NCBI RefSeq assembly: GCF_001592745.1
Contig: NZ_LUKD01000001.1
Span: 180,489-244,488, forward strand
Source of the DNA: Bdellovibrio bacteriovorus
GTDB taxonomy: Bacteria > Bdellovibrionota > Bdellovibrionia > Bdellovibrionales > Bdellovibrionaceae
Direction: 5' to 3'
Length of the DNA stretch: 64,000 nt
Shown: piece after piece, positions 25,172 to 34,778 of the stretch
How the letters are laid out: every line of letters starts with the position of its first letter
How positions within the stretch are numbered: position 1 is the stretch's first letter
Notes under the pieces: model-generated
The model's input: the letters and a program-made list of their open reading frames with translations, nothing else
Told to the model about the DNA's origin: nothing
The model's database searches: none
Made by a program: the position numbers and the translations under genes

Positions 25172-25987
25172 ATGAAATATTTAATTCTTCTGTCTTTCCT
25201 AATTCTTTCTTCAGCCTGCAGTCGTTCTGGCGTTATGGTGCGCATGTTTGATGATCTGGCGGTTTCAAAAGCCGATGATTATTTTGAGCTGACCAGCAAA
25301 CAGCGCGAAGAACTTAAGAAAGATCTGCAAAAAGATGTCGATGTCGCTCGTAAAGAGCTTCTGCCTCAGATCGCGAAAAGTCTTCGCTCGATGGAACCCC
25401 ACATCAACAAAGACAAACTGGATTCGGAAACCATCACCACCCAGATGATGGAGTTTCAAAACTACTTTAAAAAACTATCAGGCTATTTTGGCGAGACTGC
25501 GGTTAAAACCTCGTTGTCGCTGGAGCCTTCGCAAGTCTTTCACTTCGCCAAAGAGGTCCGTGAAGACATTGAAGATGATTCAGAATCTGACGCCAAAGAA
25601 AAAGTTGAAAAGCGTTATAAAAAATCTGTCGAGTTTTGGATTGGCGGCATTTCGTCCGCGCAAAAAGAAAAGATACAAAAATTCTTAAAAGAAAACCCTT
25701 TTCCCTCAAAACTTCAGAACGAGAATAAGGAATACGTTCTAAATCAGTTTCTGGAAGCTAAGAAGAATCCAGAAGCTTTAAAAAAATTCGTTAAGGACTT
25801 CTTTAATGATTATGAATCCGTTCGTCTTCCCGCTTACACCGAGGCTTTAAACAATCATAAAAAAGCCTTTCAGAAATTCTTGATTGAAGAATTCTGGAGC
25901 ACGGTCAGTAAAAATCAAAAAGAGACACTAAAAGAAAATATCACAAGCCGCGCCGAGGACTTAGAAAAAATCGCTCAGTACAACTAG
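25172..25987 (+). CDS. DUF6279-like lipoprotein
   Basis: 271 residues; lipoprotein signal LILSSAC (Cys about 16). Highly charged helical protein: ADDYFELTSKQREELKKDLQKDV, then repeated Lys/Glu helices. The 'DYFDL-Q---L' start is the mark of DUF6279-type lipoproteins. Third gene of the pyrC-yciB operon (one-base gap). Its stop overlaps the stop of the convergent crotonase gene. Confidence 0.75.
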   Translation: MKYLILLSFLILSSACSRSGVMVRMFDDLAVSKADDYFELTSKQREELKKDLQKDVDVARKELLPQIAKSLRSMEPHINKDKLDSETITTQMMEFQNYFKKLSGYFGETAVKTSLSLEPSQVFHFAKEVREDIEDDSESDAKEKVEKRYKKSVEFWIGGISSAQKEKIQKFLKENPFPSKLQNENKEYVLNQFLEAKKNPEALKKFVKDFFNDYESVRLPAYTEALNNHKKAFQKFLIEEFWSTVSKNQKETLKENITSRAEDLEKIAQYN

Positions 25988-26799
25988 GTCCCAGAAAACT
26001 CGGGCGTCTTTTTATCTTTCATAGCTTGAAGAGCGGTAAAGTGGTCCGTCGTTCTTTGCGTAATGCCCTGATAAGCCGCCGACAAGTCTAAGATCGTATG
26101 AAGATCATTTAAGTAGGCCATCTTCATCGCCTTCTTCGTCATCTGCACTGCGACCGGAGCATTATTGGCAATCTTTTCTGCGAGCTTTCGCGTTTCAACC
26201 TCGAGCTGAGATTCGTCGGTAAAATAATTAAGAAGTCCCCAACGTTGTGCTTCTTCCCCCGCAATCAAGTCCCCGGTTAAAGACATCTGCATAGCTTTAG
26301 AAAAACCAATCACGCGCTGAAGAAAGAAAGTTCCACCATCGCCCGGCACCAATCCCAACTTCACAAAAGTTTCGCCAAATTTGGACTTCGCCGTTCCCAC
26401 GCGAAGATCACACATCATAGCTAGATCACAACCCGCTCCAATCGCTGGGCCATTGACCATGGCAATTAAAGGCTTCGAAAGCTCTTCAATGCATTTAGGA
26501 ATTTGCTGAATACCGTGAATATAGCGCATGCGAAGCTCATTGCTTTCTCCGGCGAACATTCCCGTTTTATTTTGCATGGCCTTCACATCACCACCGGCAC
26601 AGAACGTGGACCCTTCACCTTTAATCACGATCACTCGGACTTGCGGATCAAAATCGGCATGCCTTAATACACGCGTTAAAGAGTCCACCATTTCTAAAGA
26701 AATCGCGTTGCTTTGATCAACATTATCCAGCGTCAACCAAAGAATATGACCAGAAAGCTGAGTTTTAAGATGCGTGAACTTTTCAGAATAGAAATCCAT
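25984..26799 (-). CDS. Crotonase-family (enoyl-CoA hydratase/isomerase) protein
   Basis: 271 residues with the family landmarks GEGSTFCAGGDVKAM, NGPAIGAGCDLAMMCDLR (oxyanion hole) and FVKLGLVPGDGG. The two catalytic Glu of enoyl-CoA hydratase are not conserved: GGCE is GAGCD here and the QPE motif is replaced by ETF. It is therefore more likely an isomerase or another crotonase reaction (the FVKLGLVP stretch recalls PaaG-like enzymes) than a beta-oxidation hydratase. Standalone gene. Confidence 0.85.
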   Translation of the reverse strand: MDFYSEKFTHLKTQLSGHILWLTLDNVDQSNAISLEMVDSLTRVLRHADFDPQVRVIVIKGEGSTFCAGGDVKAMQNKTGMFAGESNELRMRYIHGIQQIPKCIEELSKPLIAMVNGPAIGAGCDLAMMCDLRVGTAKSKFGETFVKLGLVPGDGGTFFLQRVIGFSKAMQMSLTGDLIAGEEAQRWGLLNYFTDESQLEVETRKLAEKIANNAPVAVQMTKKAMKMAYLNDLHTILDLSAAYQGITQRTTDHFTALQAMKDKKTPEFSGT

Positions 26800-26841
26800 A
26801 GTGAGCTCCTGACTCGATTGAATCAGAAGAGCTCACCGTCA

Positions 26842-29800
26842 TCAAGGAATGAAATATTCAATCACGGCAGGCAGACCATTTTGTTTTGCCATCATGACTA
26901 AGCGCTTAGGTTTTGCCCCTGACGCGGCCTTAACTAAAATGCGACGTCCTTCACACGTGATGCTATCTATCGGCATTGCAAGCTCTGTCAGAGTGTAATG
27001 CGTGTTTTCTACAAGCGGCCAGTTTGCCGTCGATGTTAAATCCGCAGGGTTTGTGATTGCCGCTTTATAGACTTTTCCGGCAGAACAGAAATAGATATTT
27101 CCGGAATCATAAGCAAATCCACCGGGCGCTTTGGACAGGGTTAACATCTTTCGCACATTGCCACCATAAACTACATGCATGTCTCCAGCATAAGCCGAGT
27201 CACGCACTGGATTTAAAAGCCAACCTGAAAGAGGCGCGAAATAAACGGGCGTTCCCTTATAGTGCATTCCACGCGGTCCTAAATGACAGTTGCTAGAACT
27301 TCCATCTGGACACGCATCACCCGACTGATCTTGAACGGTGACACCTGCAATATAGTTGGAAGTTGTTGGAGTTAAAAGTCGCAAGTGACTGTTGTTATGA
27401 GCTGTTCCATTCCAATGGAAATGATTCATTAAAATATTACCACTGCGATAGGCGACGATCTCTGGAGAATATCCGGTAATTAAAAGATCCGACAACGGTA
27501 TTGTGGTTTGCGTGAAGCTTGCGGTTGTTCCCTCGCCATCAAGCAGGCTTTCCCAAAGACCTGTAGCTCTATTCAAACGACAGACCTTATGATACGAGAC
27601 AGCAGAGTCGACATCAATCTGCACTCTGTTTTCATAACAGTTCATGTAAACGTCGCCGTTAGCAGGATTTGTCGCAAAGGGATTTGGATTCCACCAGTTC
27701 CCTAAGCGAATCAACTGAGCGTTCGCTGCGGTGGCAAAATTGATATTGCCGTTTTGCCCGTTACCTGCCACCAAACGAACTTCAGGAGAAGCTCCCGGCA
27801 CGATCTCACGCATTTTATTTTCTTGGTGATCCAAAATAATGACGCTATCGCCGGCTCCGTGATCTAAATAGTGAACCATTGCTAAGCGCATGTCGGTCGC
27901 AGAGCCACCGTCACCCGCATCTTTACGTTGACCAAAAAGTGTATAGACATTGCCATTGACGACAGTCTTAATAATTCCACGAGTCGAAAAATAAATTCTT
28001 CCGTAACGATCGACAAAGGCATCATCCAGGGCCACTGCGCACGAAGTCGCCGGCGTTCCATCTGTACAAGATCCCAAGGCTCCCGTCCCTAAAACACGCG
28101 ACCATGTGCCGTCATCATTAAGTTTAGAAATTGAATGTTCTGTGGCGCGATTTGAGCGATAAACTCTGCCATCCAAGGATTGAACTTCATAGTAGTTCAA
28201 ACTTGAATTGGCGTAGGGATGATTCGGATGAACTCCGTTCGCGACCCAGGTGGTAATATCAAGCTCCGTCATATTCCCATAAGAATTTCCTGGGACGGGA
28301 TTTGTCGCACCGACATAGGCTTTTAAGATCTCGCTTGTTTGTGGATTGTAGCGCAAGCTAAAAAAAGACCAATCTTTGACGTTCAAATCCCATGTCGGCA
28401 AATCTTTGACACCTGTTCCTGAAAAACGGAAAGCTTCCACACGAGGAACCGCTAACGATCCTTTATAAACACGGATGCGCCCTCCATTGTCTTTACCTTT
28501 ATTGGGGTTGTCTGAAATAAAATAAATATCACCATTAGGCAGGGCCATAAATGGCGCGCGCTTACGAATAGCCCAGGTTTGATCATTCGTGAGATTGATT
28601 TTCACGTCACGTGGATCTGCGACGGTGTCGGCGGTGTTAGTTCCGAGATTTCCTGCCGGGTCCGCACCGATGATTGTTTCAATCGTCATGGGCTCGACGC
28701 TTGTGTCAATTCGACGAATCATGTTGCGGTCATAGACTAAAATACGATTTTGATAATCTAAAGTGGTTCTTAAAATCGCTTTAGCCCGGGCTTGCTCTAC
28801 GGGAATGCCATCACCATAAGAGTCCTCGGTGCTTTTAGCTAAGCGAAGAATTAATTTCGAGTTGTTCGTCTTCGGATCAATATACATCAAACCATAAGAC
28901 GAATCGTTAAAGAAAATCTTTCCGTCGGTCGTCACTAACAATGTACCCGGAGCGGTGTCATTGCCGACTGCGGTATTAAACACGGTCTGCTTCGCGTTTC
29001 CATTGTGACCGGGGTCTTGATTTCCCGCGAGCAGATTTAATAGACCACTGTTTAAAGGTGGACTTGTCACTTGCGCCGTCTGACCGTAATTGTCAGTCAC
29101 ACGCACTTGCAACTTGAAGAATGTGTCGTTAGGGAAGGTCGAATTCCAAACAAAGCATCCCGTGTGAGGAGCGGAATAACTGCAACTTGATCCATTCGTA
29201 GAGTTATTTGCTAAAGAATCATCAATCAAAGTATAAGAACTTCCATCTAATGAGGAATAAAGTTCCACTTTCGTGATGCTGCCATTATCTGAAGCCTTCC
29301 ACTTAATATAAACCGGCGCATTGTTGGCAAAATTCATGTCGCCATTAATAGGCGGCGTATTCGGAGTCGCAGAGTTCACAGTCAGGATATCCGACACTAT
29401 TGGAGAAGGGTCATTGATATATTCAATAGTGTTATAATCTTTTTTAAGCGTCGCCGAATTCGTGCTGATATTGCCAGCCACATCGCGCACCCATGCATAG
29501 ATGTTATAAGAGCCAAAATTAATCCCTAAGAAGAAATCAAAATCGACAAGTATCAAATCCGGCAATTCTTCCAAACCTGGTTTCGGAGCTTTAACTCCCA
29601 CCCAACAAGAATCATTCGCGGCTGGAACAGAGCTGGACGTCTTTAAACAGAAATCCTTCACAGCCGTTTCTGCATCATGCGCTTGTAAGCTCACCGTGAC
29701 ATAGGATCGTACAGTATCATCTGGAGTAAGTGAGCCATTGATTTTTAATTGATTAGCCGTGATCGTCGGCGGAGTCACATCCAGAACCACATCAAAAGTA

Positions 29801-31662
29801 TTTGAAACACCATAGCCGATATTGCCATAGTCATCCGTTAAAACGGCGCGCACTTTCAAACCGGTATAAAAACTTGTCGGTGTCCACGAGATCTCAAAGG
29901 ACTTATTATTCATGGGCCCGGCAAGTCCCAAAGTACGACTGGTCGCCGCCGTCCACGTCGTGCCATCCGTTGAGTATTGCAAACTTAAAGTGGCTGCCGC
30001 AGAAACTGTGGCTTCGGTGACTCTGACGACAAAAGGATACGCCACATTTTTTGCTAACGTAGGAACCGCATCCAAAGTCATGATCGGAGCTTTACTGTCA
30101 TAAGTGATCGTAAAAACTGTCGCGGTGGAAATATTTCCCGCCTCATCACGAGCGTAAAAACGAATATTGCGCAGTCCCTGCTGATCTGAAACGCTTAAGT
30201 CATATTGATAATTCTGAGACGCCGTTGAACAACTGATCCAGCCCGCATCTCCAAGAGCTGGCGGCGCATTAACCTCTTTCATTAAAATCATCGTGTGATC
30301 CGAACAATCATTCACCGTGAATTTAGCTACCGGCACACTCGTTGTCGCTGAAGTATTTAAAGTCACGTTCGGTGGAACAATCTGCGTATCCTTGATCACA
30401 CCATGATTTAATACTGATGAGCCATTTCCCGCCGCATCTGAAGAAGTGACAGAAATATTCTTAGCACCATCCACGGCTGACAAAGTCAGGTTGATTGAAT
30501 AAGAGCCACCGGCAGAACAAGTTTGCACTGAAGGAGAGGGAGTAAAATTACCGTTTGCGGTCACCGTGAGTCCTGCCTCACAAGTTCCTGATAACGTAAA
30601 GGTCGAATGGATTTTCTGCCCCGCAACGGGGCTTGCAATCGTTAGCACCGGCGCCGTTTTGTCAATCACGACCGCCGCACTTTCAAAAACGCCGGATGAG
30701 GAAGCCCAGTTGTTCGCTTGATCTCCGGCTAAAACACAAAGACGATAAGAGCCGTCTCCACTAAAGCTCAATGGAATATCCGTCCCCGCCGCCACAGGAG
30801 TGGTCGCCATTAAAGCACTATACTGGCTGGAACAATCGGCATCTTTGACAATCACGTAGCGATATTGGGTGCCACCATCACTAGGCAAAGTTACAGACAC
30901 GAACCGTGTTGAATCGTTATTACTAAGTGCACTCCCTAAAGATCCCAAACTTGGAAGAAGCAAAGGCGCAATCGTATCTTTATTAAAACTAACGCTTGTC
31001 GCAGTTCCAACGTTCTTAGCTACGTCAGACTGTTTAACAGTAAAAACGTTGGAACCTTCGAGCAACCCATCACCAACAACCGTCGTTGCAAAGGTGCCAT
31101 CACTTTGACAGGAGATCGTCGAAAGCACGACACTTCCCGAAAGAATCTGCACATCACCATCAGCACTTTCGCAAGTTCCCGCTAACGGAATCGAAGAAAT
31201 AGAATCGAGCCCCAAGTGCGCGGGCAACACAGAAGTAAAAGAAACCACCGGCGCAACGACGTCCTTTAAAACCGAAGACTCGGTACTTGAAGGCACACCC
31301 GTTTTTGATTTGATTGAAAGAACCACTTTGTAAGCAGTGTCAGTCCAATCTTGAGTATCGATCTGCAATTCAAACTTACTATTGGTACAAAGTGTTGAGT
31401 ACTGATGAGTCTCATGCAAAGCCAACGAAGAGTTCTCAGGAACAAACGAGATCTGAATATTCTGATTCTCGTAATAACACTCCCCTTGAACACTCACATT
31501 ATTTACATCAGAGGATTTATTGATAACAAAAGACTCAAGACGCTCCCCTGAAGAATCCGTCAAAACAGGAGGAGTCAGAGCATTAAAATCCAAAAGATTG
31601 CCACTGAGCGTACACCCAGCAATAACGTACATTCCAAACAGGATTCCAGCGACGTTCCTCAT
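26842..31662 (-). CDS. Giant Ig-like/beta-propeller surface lipoprotein
   Basis: 1606 residues; lipoprotein signal MYVIAGC (Cys about 17). The first ~800 residues are tandem Ig-like domains (GTCESADGDVQI, GTCEAGLTVTANG, repeated TVTSSDAAGNGSS, ARDEAGNIST, VRDVAGNISTNS with DxTPPxIT linkers). The C-terminal ~700 residues look like an NHL-type propeller (NPNKGKDNGGRIRVYKG, VYRSNRATEHSISKLNDDG, DRYGRIYFSTRG, ILDHQENKMREIVPG). No catalytic motif. Likely an outer-membrane adhesin or scaffold on the predator surface; monocistronic. Confidence 0.85.
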   Translation of the reverse strand: MRNVAGILFGMYVIAGCTLSGNLLDFNALTPPVLTDSSGERLESFVINKSSDVNNVSVQGECYYENQNIQISFVPENSSLALHETHQYSTLCTNSKFELQIDTQDWTDTAYKVVLSIKSKTGVPSSTESSVLKDVVAPVVSFTSVLPAHLGLDSISSIPLAGTCESADGDVQILSGSVVLSTISCQSDGTFATTVVGDGLLEGSNVFTVKQSDVAKNVGTATSVSFNKDTIAPLLLPSLGSLGSALSNNDSTRFVSVTLPSDGGTQYRYVIVKDADCSSQYSALMATTPVAAGTDIPLSFSGDGSYRLCVLAGDQANNWASSSGVFESAAVVIDKTAPVLTIASPVAGQKIHSTFTLSGTCEAGLTVTANGNFTPSPSVQTCSAGGSYSINLTLSAVDGAKNISVTSSDAAGNGSSVLNHGVIKDTQIVPPNVTLNTSATTSVPVAKFTVNDCSDHTMILMKEVNAPPALGDAGWISCSTASQNYQYDLSVSDQQGLRNIRFYARDEAGNISTATVFTITYDSKAPIMTLDAVPTLAKNVAYPFVVRVTEATVSAAATLSLQYSTDGTTWTAATSRTLGLAGPMNNKSFEISWTPTSFYTGLKVRAVLTDDYGNIGYGVSNTFDVVLDVTPPTITANQLKINGSLTPDDTVRSYVTVSLQAHDAETAVKDFCLKTSSSVPAANDSCWVGVKAPKPGLEELPDLILVDFDFFLGINFGSYNIYAWVRDVAGNISTNSATLKKDYNTIEYINDPSPIVSDILTVNSATPNTPPINGDMNFANNAPVYIKWKASDNGSITKVELYSSLDGSSYTLIDDSLANNSTNGSSCSYSAPHTGCFVWNSTFPNDTFFKLQVRVTDNYGQTAQVTSPPLNSGLLNLLAGNQDPGHNGNAKQTVFNTAVGNDTAPGTLLVTTDGKIFFNDSSYGLMYIDPKTNNSKLILRLAKSTEDSYGDGIPVEQARAKAILRTTLDYQNRILVYDRNMIRRIDTSVEPMTIETIIGADPAGNLGTNTADTVADPRDVKINLTNDQTWAIRKRAPFMALPNGDIYFISDNPNKGKDNGGRIRVYKGSLAVPRVEAFRFSGTGVKDLPTWDLNVKDWSFFSLRYNPQTSEILKAYVGATNPVPGNSYGNMTELDITTWVANGVHPNHPYANSSLNYYEVQSLDGRVYRSNRATEHSISKLNDDGTWSRVLGTGALGSCTDGTPATSCAVALDDAFVDRYGRIYFSTRGIIKTVVNGNVYTLFGQRKDAGDGGSATDMRLAMVHYLDHGAGDSVIILDHQENKMREIVPGASPEVRLVAGNGQNGNINFATAANAQLIRLGNWWNPNPFATNPANGDVYMNCYENRVQIDVDSAVSYHKVCRLNRATGLWESLLDGEGTTASFTQTTIPLSDLLITGYSPEIVAYRSGNILMNHFHWNGTAHNNSHLRLLTPTTSNYIAGVTVQDQSGDACPDGSSSNCHLGPRGMHYKGTPVYFAPLSGWLLNPVRDSAYAGDMHVVYGGNVRKMLTLSKAPGGFAYDSGNIYFCSAGKVYKAAITNPADLTSTANWPLVENTHYTLTELAMPIDSITCEGRRILVKAASGAKPKRLVMMAKQNGLPAVIEYFIP

Positions 31663-32004
31663 ATTATATTCATCGGAACGCCGAAACCGATTCTAAATAC
31701 TACAAATCATATTCAAGTTCACTATCTCAAGCAGAGACATGACGAATGTTCCACCAACATCCGAACACTCCAACTATTTAATTTTCACATCGAATAATTG
31801 TTCTAAGACCAAAATCCCCCTCTGAAAAAACCAAAAAAACCCGGTGCTCTTCCTAAAAATCCCGCAATAATCTAGCCCCCGAATTTCCCCAACGGCGCAG
31901 CCCCAAAAAAAACGAATAATACCGCTCTTCTGCCAACACAACAGCGGACAAAAACTCCCACGCAAACATTTTATTTTATGAAGATGGCTTTGAGTTCTAG
32001 CAGA

Positions 32005-32159
32005 ATTTGCTTTGGGGAAAGCCCCTTAGGATGCCCGTCCGAAGGAAGGCCTTTGCCGGCGCAGGATGCGCGAACCGCCGGAACGGCGGCGGCAACCGAG
32101 CCCGGAAGGCGTGCCGACCGAAGCGACGGGAAGCCTAAGGGGCTTTCCCCAAAGCAAAT
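32005..32159. repeat. 155-bp element with 26-bp perfect terminal inverted repeats
   Basis: Left arm 32005-32030 and right arm 32134-32159 are perfectly complementary over 26 bp (ATTTGCTTTGGGGAAAGC... against ...GCTTTCCCCAAAGCAAAT). The stem continues inward with CCCGTC/GACGGG after a small bulge. The core folds further: TTGCCG/CGGCAA encloses hairpins GCGCA-gga-TGCGC and CCGCC-ggaac-GGCGG, a three-way junction. Lies between divergent lipoprotein and protease genes. May be a miniature mobile element or a structured RNA. Confidence 0.75.
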
Positions 32160-32192
32160 CCCTCGTAAGAAACCAAAACTCAAACCCCAAAA

Positions 32193-32222
32193 ACGAAAAA
32201 AGGCCCCCGTAAGGGAGCCTTT
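32193..32222 (-). terminator. Terminator of the subtilisin-like gene
   Basis: Minus strand: AAAGGCTCCC-TTAC-GGGGGCCTTT (10 bp stem with one G-U pair) followed by TTT and further T-rich sequence. Starts 15 bases after the stop codon. Confidence 0.85.
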
Positions 32223-32236
32223 CGAAACCGCCAAGA

Positions 32237-33790
32237 TTACTGTTGGCAGAATGGTAGATCTGGTTGCAGTTGGCAGATAATCTGACAAATCATAGGATCG
32301 CCCAATGGGCATTCACCCGGCTCACCTGGGTTGCCTGGATCAGGAAGACCGCCACCGTTGTCTGGAGGATTTGGATTTGTACCACCAGATTTAGCACCTA
32401 CATTGATGTTCAATGTAGAAGCCGTTTTACCGTCAGCATCTGTCACAGTCACAGTAGTTGAACCGTTAGCAACCGCAGTCAAAGTACCGCTGTTGTCTAC
32501 AGTCGCAACTGAAGCGTTTGAAGAAGCGAACTTGAATGGAGCTTTACCGTGAAGAACGGAAAGTGCCAATGTAGAAGAAGGTTGGATAGTTGCTGCCGCA
32601 GGAACTACAACCATTTTCTTAGACATAACTGCTTCAACAGCTTCGTAAGCGTCAACGCGGCAGTTACATGCAGTTTCGATAGAAACTTTAGCACCTGTCG
32701 TTTGAAGAATCGCACGAACTTGAGCACCAGTTAGTGAAGGATCTTGAGCTTTCATCAAAGCTACTAGGCCAGATACAAGCGGAGTTGCCATTGAAGTACC
32801 AGAAAGGTTTCCGTACTTATTGTTTGGCAATGTGCTCATGATGTTTTCACCAGGAGCTGCTACGTGAACAGTCGCTGTACCGTAGTTAGACCAAGATGGT
32901 TTTGCATCAGATGCGCCAGAAGCTGCAACTGTGATTGAGTTCGGGAAACCGTTGTTTGCCGGATACATCTCAGTTTTATCGTTGTTTTTACCATCGTTAG
33001 CTGCGGCTGCGATGAAGATAACACCTTTATCGTCAGCACGTTTGATCGCCTCAAGAAGAGGAGCTGCTGTAGAACGTGGAACCGCCGCACCCCAAGATGC
33101 AGAGATAATGTGCGCGCCTTTTTCTACCGCGTAATCGATAGCTTTGATCGCATTGTTCAAGTCACCAGAACCGTCTTCACCCAAGAAGCGAAGTGGCATC
33201 ATAGAAACTTCTGGAGCCAAACCGATGATACCACCGTCAACCAAACCAGTTGCACCTACTGCGCCCGCGCAGTGAGTACCGTGACCTGGATTTTGGAAGC
33301 CTGTTTTATCCATTGGATCTGCATCGTTTTCTTTGAAGTCATAACCTTGGATCATGTTTGGAGCCAAAGCTGGATGGCGGTAGTCAACGCCTGTATCGAT
33401 AACAGCTACGATCACGTTGCGGTTTCCTTTGTTACCCGCACGTTGCCAAGCTTTTTCAGCTTGAACTTTCGCGATCGCCCATTGCTCTTTTAATGCCGCG
33501 GCATCAACTGGAGCTGTGAAAGCTTTCAATTTGAAGTTTGGAACTACGTACTCAACGCCTGGTTGAGAAAGAAGGCTCGCCAAAGCTTGTGCTTCGTGGC
33601 TCTTTACGATGTTCACTTTCACAAGACTTGCTGTTGCGTTGTGATCAGTCATTTGAACAGTCGCAACTTTAGACATTGTCATTGTGTTAAGCATGTTGAG
33701 CGCGCTTGTGTTCTTATATTTCACCAAGTATTCGCCAGCGAACGCCTGAGAACCGAACAACAACGCACCTAATAATAATGCACGTTTCAT
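32237..33790 (-). CDS. Subtilisin-like secreted serine protease (S8) with Ig-like domain
   Basis: 517 residues from ATG at 33790, preceded by GGAGGGGGTAAAA; a frame from 33838 is ignored. Signal peptide (cleavage AFA-G), an inhibitor I9-like propeptide (~20-95), then the S8 domain with D132 (VIDTGVDYRHP), H173 (GHGTHCAGA) and S333 (GTSMATPLVSG), with Asn of the oxyanion hole in AAAANDGKN. A Big-2-like Ig domain follows (ASVATVDNSGTLTAVANGSTTVTV), then a Gly/Pro linker and a short Cys-rich tail. Probably secreted for prey digestion. Divergent from uppP; see the tandem box upstream. Confidence 0.93.
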   Translation of the reverse strand: MKRALLLGALLFGSQAFAGEYLVKYKNTSALNMLNTMTMSKVATVQMTDHNATASLVKVNIVKSHEAQALASLLSQPGVEYVVPNFKLKAFTAPVDAAALKEQWAIAKVQAEKAWQRAGNKGNRNVIVAVIDTGVDYRHPALAPNMIQGYDFKENDADPMDKTGFQNPGHGTHCAGAVGATGLVDGGIIGLAPEVSMMPLRFLGEDGSGDLNNAIKAIDYAVEKGAHIISASWGAAVPRSTAAPLLEAIKRADDKGVIFIAAAANDGKNNDKTEMYPANNGFPNSITVAASGASDAKPSWSNYGTATVHVAAPGENIMSTLPNNKYGNLSGTSMATPLVSGLVALMKAQDPSLTGAQVRAILQTTGAKVSIETACNCRVDAYEAVEAVMSKKMVVVPAAATIQPSSTLALSVLHGKAPFKFASSNASVATVDNSGTLTAVANGSTTVTVTDADGKTASTLNINVGAKSGGTNPNPPDNGGGLPDPGNPGEPGECPLGDPMICQIICQLQPDLPFCQQ

Positions 33791-33814
33791 TTTTACCCCC
33801 TCCGTGGTGAAAAA

Positions 33815-33868
33815 ATCATATTCAGATTTCAGCCACAAATGTTAGGAAAATCTTAAATAAATCTTAAA
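33815..33868 (-). promoter_or_regulatory. Protease promoter with a PmrA/OmpR-like tandem box
   Basis: CTTAAA (33852-33857), 5 bases, CTTAAA (33863-33868): two exact 11-bp units, matching the HTTAAD-N5-HTTAAD pattern of PmrA-type response regulator sites. A TATGAT -10 for the protease lies at 33815-33820 with a poor -35 (AACATT), so activation from the box is plausible. It is also near uppP, whose TTGACA at 33873 has no good -10. Inferred. Confidence 0.45.
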
Positions 33869-33963
33869 TTTTTTGACACATTCCATCGAATATTGAACCC
33901 ACCGGGGCAATTCTGAAGAATGAAGCGCACTGATTTCCAACAGCCAACCAAGGGAACTTCCGA

Positions 33964-34755
33964 ATGAATTATCTGCATGCGATCATCCTGGGTATTGTCG
34001 AAGGCATCACTGAATTTCTACCGATCTCCTCTACCGGTCACATGGTTATTGCCAGCTCCGTGATGGGGATTCATGACGATCAGTTTGTTAAAAACTTTGA
34101 AGTCATCATCCAATTCGGTGCGATTTTGTCAGTGCTCGTTTTGTACTGGAAACGCTTCCTTCCCGACTGGAACTTCTACAAAAAACTTTTCGTTGCCTTC
34201 CTGCCAACTGGCATTATCGGTTTCTTCGTGAAAGACATCGTCGATCAACTTTTAGGAAGCGTGCAGGTCGTTGCGTGGGCATTGATCATCGGCGGAGCCA
34301 TCCTAGTATGGTCCGACCGGGTTTTTGCGCACCTGACGGCTATGGGGCGCAAAACCGACGATCTTTCTTACGGGGATTCCGTGAAACTTGGATTGTTTCA
34401 AGCGATCGCGATGATTCCGGGAGTTTCTCGGTCCGCAGCCACCATCATGGGCGGCTTGACGCTTGGCATGAATAAAAAAGAAGCAGCCGAATTTTCATTC
34501 TTCTTAGCCGTTCCAACCATGGCCGCAGCGACCGGTTATAAATTGTTGAAAGTCTATAAGTCGATAGAGCCTGGACAAATCGGCGTGCTGGCTGTCGGTT
34601 GTGTTGTCGCATTTATCGTAGCGATGTTGGCGATTAAGTTTTTCATTAATATCGTCGCTCGTTATGGCTTTAGAGGTTTTGGTTATTATCGCATCGTCCT
34701 TGGCATCATCATCCTTATTATGCTTTATACCGGACACAACCTGCAGCTGACTTAA
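33964..34755 (+). CDS. uppP: Undecaprenyl-diphosphatase
   Basis: 263-residue polytopic membrane enzyme of the BacA/UppP family. It dephosphorylates undecaprenyl pyrophosphate to recycle the lipid carrier for peptidoglycan and surface polysaccharide. The two signature stretches are present: EGITEFLPISSTGHM (active-site Glu/Ser/His) and PGVSRSAATIMGGL. Length standard (~270). Followed after 23 bases by mscS in the same direction, probably one transcript. Confidence 0.95.
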   Translation: MNYLHAIILGIVEGITEFLPISSTGHMVIASSVMGIHDDQFVKNFEVIIQFGAILSVLVLYWKRFLPDWNFYKKLFVAFLPTGIIGFFVKDIVDQLLGSVQVVAWALIIGGAILVWSDRVFAHLTAMGRKTDDLSYGDSVKLGLFQAIAMIPGVSRSAATIMGGLTLGMNKKEAAEFSFFLAVPTMAAATGYKLLKVYKSIEPGQIGVLAVGCVVAFIVAMLAIKFFINIVARYGFRGFGYYRIVLGIIILIMLYTGHNLQLT

Positions 34756-34778
34756 GATTTCATCTTTAAAGGTACGAC

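Larger units (their letters stand above)
31663..32236. other. Gene-free region with a structured inverted-repeat element
   Basis: AT-rich half (31663-32000) without an open frame of convincing type, then a GC-rich structured element (32005-32159) and the terminator of the protease gene. Confidence 0.6.

Noticed and set aside
31971-32312. Frames on both strands across the 26-bp inverted repeat
   Set aside because: Both run through the structured element and terminator; the mirrored protein sequences are a by-product of the palindrome.
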